From a virus: a DNA stretch of 59,822 bases. Of this stretch, positions 6,111-11,181 are shown one piece after another. Both the position numbers and the translations under genes were made by a program. The DNA lies in the IMG/VR virus record IMGVR_UViG_3300021959_000041, positions 1 through 59,822 of that record. One strand, given 5' to 3'. Position 1 is the first letter of the stretch. Each line of letters starts with the position of its first letter. The notes beneath the pieces were generated by a model. It was given only the letters and a program-made list of their open reading frames with translations. It was not told the DNA's origin and searched no databases.

Positions 6111-6147
6111 CTTGGAGCAGGGGAGGGTTCGACTCCCTCCTTAGTCT
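6104..6147 (+). ncRNA. tRNA-like element 2 (no anticodon arm)
   Basis: Acceptor-like 6-bp stem AGACTA (6104-6109) with TAGTCT (6142-6147); D-like hairpin GCT-TGG-AGC (6110-6118), where the third pair is changed from A-T to T-A relative to elements 1 and 3; linker AG; 7-bp T-arm GGGAGGG/CCCTCCT with a closing G-U pair (6121-6127, 6135-6141) and T-loop TTCGACT (6128-6134). The TAG stop is at 6108-6110. All paired regions differ from element 1 yet keep pairing. Confidence 0.75.
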
Positions 6148-6162
6148 CAATGTTTACAGGGC

Positions 6163-6195
6163 TTTAGGAATTGTCAAATATTCTTTGTAGCTTTA
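6163..6195 (+). promoter_or_regulatory. Promoter before the 234-aa gene
   Basis: TTTAGGAATTGTCA upstream and a TAGCTTTA -7-like box (6188-6195) closely match the promoter at 6987-7018 (TTTGGAATTGTCA and TACCTTTA), both followed by CAAA. Each of these two early genes thus appears to have its own promoter right after a tRNA-like element. Confidence 0.45.
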
Positions 6196-6235
6196 CAAAC
6201 ATTATACAAACATTTTACTAACTAAATTAAAAATT

Positions 6236-6940
6236 ATGAATACAGAAAATAAACAACACAAATTAAACACTAACGAGTATCAACTGCTTCACGAGTGGTT
6301 GAGGTCACTCAATAAAGTCCAAGAACATAGACCCGATAAAATTACTATATCTGATTATGCTAGCTATGTATTATCACAAAACCCAACCGAGTGGTGGGCC
6401 AATTATGAAAACCATTTAGCAAATTCATTTAAACTATCTGATGGCTCTTATTGGGCTAACAATGGAAAGTATCAAAAGTTTGCTGATAAGGTTGAAAAGC
6501 TAGTGCCTATTAGAGATGCGGTAATAAAACATCTTCCTTACTCTCTTGAGCCTAAGCAATCATTTAAACCTTTGCTTGAATGTTTCAGAGTGTACTCTAA
6601 TATCTACTACGATTTGTACAACAATGGTGGCACAAATAAGTATGATAGAAGAGAAGTACCTAATGAACTTTACGGAGATTATTCTTGGGAGTATTACTGG
6701 AGGGATGATACTGACGAAGAAGTGGTTGATACCATCGACAAGTATTTAAAGTTGCCGGAAAGCAAGAGCCTAAAGTATAACTACCAAGAGGAAGTTGAAG
6801 CTTACTACGATGGGGGTAGGTCGGCCGCCAATAGATACTATATCGAAAGAGTCGGAGACCAACTCCTAGAGAAACTCCAAGAAGCCTACAAGAGTGAAAA
6901 TGCTCATCTCTTAGAAAGGCTTGAAGGAGTCGAGGCATAG
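6236..6940 (+). CDS. Early hypothetical protein (234 aa)
   Basis: An acidic, aromatic-rich protein (many Tyr, Trp and Asn), beginning MNTENKQHKLNTNEYQLL and containing a WEYYWRDDTDEE stretch near the middle. The composition is mostly helical, with no visible signal peptide, metal site or nucleotide-binding motif. No family recognised. It is preceded by its own promoter-like sequence and its TAG stop touches the first base of tRNA-like element 3. A host-takeover function is possible from position only. Confidence 0.7.
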   Translation: MNTENKQHKLNTNEYQLLHEWLRSLNKVQEHRPDKITISDYASYVLSQNPTEWWANYENHLANSFKLSDGSYWANNGKYQKFADKVEKLVPIRDAVIKHLPYSLEPKQSFKPLLECFRVYSNIYYDLYNNGGTNKYDRREVPNELYGDYSWEYYWRDDTDEEVVDTIDKYLKLPESKSLKYNYQEEVEAYYDGGRSAANRYYIERVGDQLLEKLQEAYKSENAHLLERLEGVEA

Positions 6941-6980
6941 GGATGCATGGTGCGAGGGCAGTTCGATTCTGCCCATCCCA
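6940..6980 (+). ncRNA. tRNA-like element 3 (no anticodon arm)
   Basis: Acceptor-like 5-bp stem GGGAT (6940-6944) with ATCCC (6975-6979); D-like hairpin GCA-TGG-TGC (6945-6953); linker GA; 6-bp T-arm GGGCAG/CTGCCC (6956-6961, 6969-6974) with T-loop TTCGATT (6962-6968); discriminator-like A at 6980. The first base is the G of the TAG stop. Stem sequences are unrelated to those of elements 1 and 2, while the D-like hairpin, linker length and T-loop are kept. Confidence 0.75.
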
Positions 6981-6986
6981 CAAAGA

Positions 6987-7018
6987 TTTGGAATTGTCAT
7001 TTCAGTTCCATACCTTTA
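6987..7018 (+). promoter_or_regulatory. Promoter before the ADP-ribosyltransferase-like gene
   Basis: -33 TTTG (6987-6990), 20-nt spacer and TACCTTTA (7011-7018), one base off TAnnTTTG. It starts 7 nt after tRNA-like element 3 and 25 nt before the ATG at 7043. It shares TTTGGAATT with the promoter at 4381 and GGAATTGTCA with the one at 6163. Confidence 0.5.
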
Positions 7019-7042
7019 CAAAAGTTTTACAAACACAGAACT

Positions 7043-7591
7043 ATGAAACTAACTTTATATCATGGCACTAGCTCGGTTCATCTGGATAAGATTCTGGAGT
7101 CTGGACTAGTCCCTAGATACAACAATGACTCAGAGTGGGAGTGTGCATCTCGACCAGATATGATTTATCTGACCAGTGCTTACCCTCTTTACTTTGCTGA
7201 GCATAGCATCAACCACAATGGTGGTGAACCTGTTGTCTTTGAAGTCGAGGTGGATACATTGAGACTCTACCCAGATGAAGACTTCTTAGAACAGGCGACA
7301 AGAAGCGAGAAGTATAAAGATTCATACTCCGAGCTTCAAGGTCTAGACATGGAAGCAAGGACTAAGTATTTTAGAGATAGCTTGGAAGAGTATAAGCATC
7401 ACTACGATGATAGTCTGAAGTTCCTAGGGAATTGTTGTCACAAAGGCATTATTAAACCCAAAAGGATTAGAAGGTATGTCATTCCAGATATGAGTATCAG
7501 GAGAAAGTCAGACCCTTCGATTACGACAAACAACTTCAGGTTTATGTCGCACTACTATGCCGAGCTGATACAAGAAATGTTTAACAAATAA
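7043..7591 (+). CDS. ADP-ribosyltransferase-fold protein, KptA/Tpt1-like (182 aa)
   Basis: The N-terminus has LYHGTS, then ILESGLVP and DMIYLTS followed by GGEPVVFEVEVD. This order (H-G-T on strand 1, I-L-x-x-G-L-x-P helix, hydrophobic Y-L-T/S, then P-V-V-F-x-V) is typical of the NAD-binding core of ADP-ribosyltransferases, in particular the RNA 2'-phosphotransferase KptA/Tpt1 branch and related phage proteins. The start is set at 7043 because upstream in-frame codons run through tRNA-like element 3. It may modify host protein, RNA or DNA; the target is unknown. Confidence 0.55.
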   Translation: MKLTLYHGTSSVHLDKILESGLVPRYNNDSEWECASRPDMIYLTSAYPLYFAEHSINHNGGEPVVFEVEVDTLRLYPDEDFLEQATRSEKYKDSYSELQGLDMEARTKYFRDSLEEYKHHYDDSLKFLGNCCHKGIIKPKRIRRYVIPDMSIRRKSDPSITTNNFRFMSHYYAELIQEMFNK

Positions 7592-7602
7592 ATTACTAAC
7601 TA

Positions 7603-7740
7603 ATGAAACAAATAAATATTACTTGTACTTCTGACAAATCAGGAGTAGAAATACATAAAATCTTAGTGGACATTTTTTATAATAGTGGATACTCTGAAGA
7701 ATTTAAAAGTGCTGACTGGAAAATTAAAGGAGGGAATTAA
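7603..7740 (+). CDS. Small hypothetical protein (45 aa)
   Basis: Begins MKQINITCTSDKSGVEIHKIL and ends WKIKGGN. The last codons contain AAAGGAGGG, a strong Shine-Dalgarno for the next gene two bases after this stop, an exception in a window where most genes lack one. No family recognised. Confidence 0.5.
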   Translation: MKQINITCTSDKSGVEIHKILVDIFYNSGYSEEFKSADWKIKGGN

Positions 7741-7741
7741 A

Positions 7742-7972
7742 ATGCAACTAACAAGTAAACAGATTTTAAAAATGCTAGAGGAGATTGACAACGAGGCTAT
7801 CGATGTCGGTCTTCACTCTACCTGTCCTGTCACTGACAAGAAGGTAGGACTGGGTGTTAAATTAATTAACACGCCTGTGAGGTCTCAAAGACCAGTAGAT
7901 AATCTCTTTGCTATGCAGAACTTTGCAATGCAAGAGATGTTAAAAGCTATAACTAAAAAACCTAGCTTATGA
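7742..7972 (+). CDS. Small hypothetical protein (76 aa)
   Basis: Start set at 7742, 10 nt after the AGGAGGG Shine-Dalgarno; upstream in-frame codons overlap the 45-aa gene. Begins MQLTSKQILKMLEEIDNE, has one Cys, and a C-terminal helix rich in Met. No family recognised. The TGA overlaps the ATG of the 32-aa gene. Confidence 0.6.
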   Translation: MQLTSKQILKMLEEIDNEAIDVGLHSTCPVTDKKVGLGVKLINTPVRSQRPVDNLFAMQNFAMQEMLKAITKKPSL

Positions 7973-8067
7973 TTTCAGAATGTTGTGATGCGATGCCATG
8001 GGTTGATGCAGCTTATGGCATCTGTAGTGATTGCAAAGAGCATTGCGATTTTTATTTAGAAGAGTAA
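7969..8067 (+). CDS. Tiny Cys-rich protein (32 aa)
   Basis: Starts MISECCDAMPWV and continues with GICSDCKEHCDF, giving five Cys and one His in 32 residues, a plausible zinc knuckle. ATGA overlap with the gene before it. Last gene before the terminator-like hairpin at 8075. Confidence 0.5.
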   Translation: MISECCDAMPWVDAAYGICSDCKEHCDFYLEE

Positions 8068-8074
8068 AAGATTT

Positions 8075-8130
8075 GTCTCCCAATATCAACAATAGATTAT
8101 TATCTTAGTGAGGGGGACATTTTTTTTCTT
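8075..8130 (+). terminator. Terminator-like stem with long loop
   Basis: GTCTCCC (8075-8081) can pair with GGGGGAC (8112-8118), one G-T pair, around a 30-nt loop, followed by a run of T to 8130. It closes the first early block. The long loop makes intrinsic termination less certain. Confidence 0.45.
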
Positions 8131-8166
8131 TTGACTTGCATAAGTCAAATCTTTGTATTATCTTTG
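8130..8166 (+). promoter_or_regulatory. Promoter with overlapping palindromic operator
   Basis: TTTGACTT (8130-8137) and AAGTCAAA (8142-8149) form a perfect inverted repeat with 8-bp arms and a 4-bp spacer. It covers the -33 TTG (8136-8138), which lies 20 nt before the -7 box TATCTTTG (8159-8166). A repressor bound here would block the promoter. The ATG at 8171 is only 4 nt past the -7 box, so transcripts could be leaderless. Confidence 0.6.
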
Positions 8167-8170
8167 TCAC

Positions 8171-8356
8171 ATGATTTTAACCTGTAGCAAATGCGATAGC
8201 CAGAACTTAGAAGTTCTTCACGATGATTACCATGGTGAATACACAAGCTTGACTTACATTTGTTCAGATTGTCAAACTAAAACAACTAACTATTATGATG
8301 CAATTTTTACTTTCAATACCAGCCTTCCGAAGATACAGAAGGAAGAGGTTACATAA
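8171..8356 (+). CDS. Zinc-ribbon protein (61 aa)
   Basis: Begins MILTCSKCDSQ and has a second pair CSDC about 25 residues later, a classic C-x2-C...C-x2-C zinc ribbon. Start at the ATG 8171, directly after the promoter. First gene of the second early block leading into the replication genes, with an operator in its promoter. It could be a small transcription or host-polymerase factor (inference). Confidence 0.65.
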   Translation: MILTCSKCDSQNLEVLHDDYHGEYTSLTYICSDCQTKTTNYYDAIFTFNTSLPKIQKEEVT

Positions 8357-8579
8357 AGATTATGTATATAGCAATATGCTTCAGCTTAGAAATGAAGCAG
8401 TCAGATTACTTATCTCTGTAAGTAATGGAGATGACATCCAGAAGGTCAGAGATTCAAGACAAAAACCTTATGTGATTTGCAAAATATCTCAAGGTGATTT
8501 ATATTTACTTAAAGAAGCAAAGAGAAAATATTCTTTAGCTTCCAAATATAAACGAAGACTACAACTCCTTAACTTTTAA
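8295..8579 (+). CDS. Basic hypothetical protein (up to 94 aa)
   Basis: The frame starts at 8295 inside the zinc-ribbon gene; an alternative ATG at 8376 gives 67 aa with no overlap. The protein is strongly basic (RRYRRKRLHK, KYKRRLQLL) and helical. No family recognised. The lack of a clear ribosome site at either start leaves the N-terminus open. Confidence 0.5.
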   Translation: MMQFLLSIPAFRRYRRKRLHKDYVYSNMLQLRNEAVRLLISVSNGDDIQKVRDSRQKPYVICKISQGDLYLLKEAKRKYSLASKYKRRLQLLNF

Positions 8580-8581
8580 TT

Positions 8582-8749
8582 ATGCCACAAGAAAAAACAT
8601 TTGAAGAGTTAAGAATTGAAACTATAGTGAATCTAATTAAAGATACTTTAGTAGATTTAGAAATATTACAATCGAGTAGTGGTAACATGTCTTATGACCA
8701 AGACCAACGATTGAAAAAAATAATAACTAATCTTAAAAAAATACAATGA
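8582..8749 (+). CDS. Small helical protein (55 aa)
   Basis: Begins MPQEKTFEELRIETIVNLI and ends LKKIQ; a charged helical hairpin. The TGA overlaps the ATG of the DnaA-domain-like gene (ATGA), and it starts 2 nt after the previous stop, so it is clearly part of the operon. No family recognised. Confidence 0.55.
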   Translation: MPQEKTFEELRIETIVNLIKDTLVDLEILQSSSGNMSYDQDQRLKKIITNLKKIQ

Positions 8750-9048
8750 AAGAATATATCTATCAACAATATTTAAATAACATCTGTTCCCACATGGGGA
8801 TAGAGAGTTCTGATTTGTTTGTTAAGTCAAAGGAGACAGGAGTGGTCGATGGAAGACAACTCCTGTACTACCTTTGTTACAACAATAGCAATATGAAGCT
8901 AACAGAAATCAGTACATACACAAACAACCAAGGATTCCATGAAGACCAAGCTAATATATCTAGGTCAGTAGAATCATTCAGTAAGAAACTTGAGTCTGAT
9001 AAAGACCTTCAAGCAATCGTTGATAAAATTAAAAGGGTTGAAGTGTAA
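8746..9048 (+). CDS. DnaA domain IV-like DNA-binding protein (100 aa)
   Basis: The whole protein follows the pattern of the C-terminal DNA-binding domain of bacterial DnaA: an initial helix, DLFVKSKETGVVDGRQLLYYL (compare DnaA D-L-x-x-K-S-R-x-x-x-V-V-x-x-R-Q-x-x-M-Y-L), then a TEISTYT helix and DQANISRSVESFSKK in the place of DnaA's DHTTVLHAxRK. There is no AAA+ ATPase domain. It probably binds DnaA-box-like DNA and may recruit or mimic host DnaA, or regulate replication. A second such protein is at 15941. It lies just upstream of recombination genes. Confidence 0.6.
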   Translation: MKEYIYQQYLNNICSHMGIESSDLFVKSKETGVVDGRQLLYYLCYNNSNMKLTEISTYTNNQGFHEDQANISRSVESFSKKLESDKDLQAIVDKIKRVEV

Positions 9049-9430
9049 TAATTTACAGGAGGTATTTGACCAAGCTAAGCATACCCATGGGTGTGTAAAT
9101 ATAGATGGGTCTGGATACCAAGCCTATATCTATCTGGGGGTGAAGATTTCCAGAGATGACCTGACCGAAGAGATAATAATATATGACCCACAAAAAAGCA
9201 TACATTATTATGTTGAGATTGAGAAATATTTATATGACTTGTTTCTTGATAAAGGTTGGAGAGATGCAGTCATTCATATAACACTAGAGAAGTACAAATC
9301 AAAACTTGAGAGAATCAAGGAGGGTATTTCAAAAGAGATGAATGGAAGCCAAAGTCCTAAAAGACTAAGAGTTCTCAAAGAGATGCGAGAGCAAATATTA
9401 AAGAAGTATTATAAACTAACACAAAAATAA
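9038..9430 (+). CDS. Hypothetical protein (about 130 aa)
   Basis: The frame is open from before the stop of the previous gene. The first reasonable start is a TTG at 9038, giving LKCNNLQEVF at the N-terminus; no ATG occurs before residue about 95, so the start is uncertain. The body has a beta-rich first half (YQAYIYLGVKIS, EEIIIYDPQ) and a basic helical C-terminus. No family recognised. It ends 3 nt before the annealing-protein gene. Confidence 0.5.
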   Translation: MKCNNLQEVFDQAKHTHGCVNIDGSGYQAYIYLGVKISRDDLTEEIIIYDPQKSIHYYVEIEKYLYDLFLDKGWRDAVIHITLEKYKSKLERIKEGISKEMNGSQSPKRLRVLKEMREQILKKYYKLTQK

Positions 9431-9433
9431 CTA

Positions 9434-10027
9434 ATGAGTAATAAATTAAATACATTCGATATACTTTCTAAAGTAAATGTCAATGACTTTACAAAAAAGA
9501 AAGGTCAACTTACATATTTATCATGGTCACATGCATGGGCAGAAGTTAAAACAAGATTTCCAGATGCATCGTACACCTATTATGTAAATCCAGAAACCAA
9601 TCAACCATATTCTTTTGAAGAAAATGTAGGTGGGTTCTGTCATACATCGGTAACAATATCAGGGGAAACTTTGTCTATGTGGTTACCTATCTTAAACTAT
9701 AGTAACAAGTCGGAAATGAATCCAAAAGCATTTGACATTAACACTTGTCTCATGAGGTGTTTAACTAAAAACTTAGCAATGTTTGGACTAGGTTTTTATA
9801 TATATAAAAGCGAAAGTTTTCCAGTTGATATAGAAGAAGAAAAAGAAAAGCCAGTAACTTCAAAGCTAAAACCTATGAGTGAAGCCAATTATCCAGTTAT
9901 ATTAAAAACTGCTAAAGTCTATCAGAAAGAAAAGATGAAGTGGGATGATATAACTTTAAAAATTAGCAAAAAGTTTGTCTTAGATATTGAGCTTTTACAA
10001 AAACTTGAAAAAGAGCTTTATGGATAG
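9434..10027 (+). CDS. Single-strand annealing protein, DUF1071-like (197 aa)
   Basis: Typical signatures are KKGQLTYLSWSHAWAEVK (22-39), a VTISGETLSMWLP strand (about 73-85), and DINTCLMRCLTKNLAMFGLG (101-120). This order fits DUF1071, a phage family thought to be related to Rad52/ERF-type recombinases. It would anneal complementary ssDNA during recombination and replication in the cytoplasm, together with the exonuclease whose gene overlaps its stop. The C-terminal 60 residues are a charged variable tail. Confidence 0.72.
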   Translation: MSNKLNTFDILSKVNVNDFTKKKGQLTYLSWSHAWAEVKTRFPDASYTYYVNPETNQPYSFEENVGGFCHTSVTISGETLSMWLPILNYSNKSEMNPKAFDINTCLMRCLTKNLAMFGLGFYIYKSESFPVDIEEEKEKPVTSKLKPMSEANYPVILKTAKVYQKEKMKWDDITLKISKKFVLDIELLQKLEKELYG

Positions 10028-10841
10028 AGATAAAATTATAGAGCAACTCAAGGATGATGAGTTATACTATGGTGAGTTTGGTAAGCAGTTCTTATCTAAC
10101 TCAGACCTTAAATATCTTAAGACTGAAAGTTCAGCTAAAGAGTTTCGTTCAGTTAAAAAGTTTTCAAACACTGAGCTACTTAATTTAGAGTTAGGTAGAT
10201 ACTTTCATCAGCTAATGCTTGAGCCAGATAAAGCTAAAGACTTTCCGATGGTCGATGTAAAGACTAGAAATGCAAACGAGTACAAGCAATACTTAGAAGA
10301 TAACAATCTGGAGTATGTGCTTAGAACTTCAGAGGCTCAAGATATCAAAGACCTTGCTGACTGGGTGTTAAATCCTAAGTCAGAGTATGGTACTGATAGA
10401 GTCAGAGTTTTACTTAACAACCCAATTGCACTTAAAGAGCAACCAGCAGTAGCTGAGTTACATGGCCACATGTTTAAAGGTAAGGCAGACCTTATTACTT
10501 TAGATTTGGATGGTCAGTATGTTATAATAGATTTAAAAACCACTGGAAGTAATCCATCTGATATTAATATATATAGGATGCGAGATTTCGGATACCATTC
10601 CCAGTGCTACTTATATAAGGAACTTTTCGGTATGGACTTTAAGTTCATCTTCTTTGGAAAGAAACCGAAGGTAAATGAGAGTGGTGAAATCTATTATGAT
10701 ATTGAAGAGATAACTCCATCAGAAGATACTATTGAAAGTGGTAAGATGGCAGTTATGAATGCACTAGCAAACTACGATAAGTTTTTTGGGGAAGGTGCAA
10801 CACACGATGTGCGAAAGTCGTACACGAGAAGAGTAATTTAA
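10020..10841 (+). CDS. PD-(D/E)XK exonuclease, RecE/Cas4-like (273 aa)
   Basis: Start at the ATG 10020 (8-bp overlap with the annealing-protein gene); an upstream in-frame start gives more overlap. Motifs are GRYFHQLMLEP with His63, then FKGKADLI with Asp157 and IIDLKTT with Asp171 and Lys173, the active site of phage exonuclease VIII/YqaJ-like nucleases. A conserved YRMRDFGYHSQCYLY helix follows. It would resect dsDNA ends to feed the adjacent annealing protein, a standard phage two-gene recombination pair. Confidence 0.85.
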   Translation: MDRDKIIEQLKDDELYYGEFGKQFLSNSDLKYLKTESSAKEFRSVKKFSNTELLNLELGRYFHQLMLEPDKAKDFPMVDVKTRNANEYKQYLEDNNLEYVLRTSEAQDIKDLADWVLNPKSEYGTDRVRVLLNNPIALKEQPAVAELHGHMFKGKADLITLDLDGQYVIIDLKTTGSNPSDINIYRMRDFGYHSQCYLYKELFGMDFKFIFFGKKPKVNESGEIYYDIEEITPSEDTIESGKMAVMNALANYDKFFGEGATHDVRKSYTRRVI

Positions 10842-10851
10842 ACATATATAT

Positions 10852-11088
10852 ATGAGTGATTATAAACACAAAGATGGTATGGGTTCTTTATTTCCTAATA
10901 AGTATAAGGAGAAAGAAAACCAGCCTGACCATAAGGGTACAATGACAGACCTTAATGGACAAGTTTGGGAGATTGCTGGGTGGAATAGTACTACCCAAGC
11001 AGGTGACCCAAAGATTTCCATCAAGCAAAGCAAACCCTATGTCAAGCCTGAAGATAAGGAAGACAAAAAAGGTGAAGACCTTTTCTAG
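10852..11088 (+). CDS. Small DUF736-like protein with acidic tail (78 aa)
   Basis: Reads MGSLFPNKYKEKENQPDHKG, then a QVWEIAGWNSTT strand pair and KISIKQSK, the layout of small phage and plasmid proteins of the DUF736 type. The tail ends EDKKGEDLF, resembling the acidic C-terminal peptide of SSB that docks replication partners. An ssDNA-binding or replication-accessory role is plausible next to the recombination genes; not proven. Confidence 0.5.
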   Translation: MSDYKHKDGMGSLFPNKYKEKENQPDHKGTMTDLNGQVWEIAGWNSTTQAGDPKISIKQSKPYVKPEDKEDKKGEDLF

Positions 11089-11111
11089 TTAATTAAATTT
11101 AATTTATAACA

Positions 11112-11167
11112 GGAGTGAGGAGATTTTTTTCTTTTCATATTAATTGGTTTTCTCCTCCTCCTTTTTT
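11112..11167 (+). terminator. Stem-loop with terminal T-run before the primase gene
   Basis: GAGGAGA (11117-11123) pairs with TCTCCTC (11151-11157), and GGAG (11112-11115) extends it with CTCC (11158-11161) past a one-base bulge. Six T follow. The loop is 27 nt and itself T-rich. It may end the recombination block or attenuate transcription into the primase gene. Confidence 0.5.
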
Positions 11168-11181
11168 AACAAACAAACAAA

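Noticed and set aside
5718-6980. Canonical tRNA genes at the T-loop-like sequences
   Set aside because: Only 40-44 nt with no anticodon stem or loop and no CCA; they are not decoding tRNAs.
6947-7042. In-frame N-terminal extension of the ADP-ribosyltransferase-like gene
   Set aside because: It would start within the D-like hairpin of tRNA-like element 3 and translate its T-arm; the ATG at 7043 gives the natural LYHGT start.
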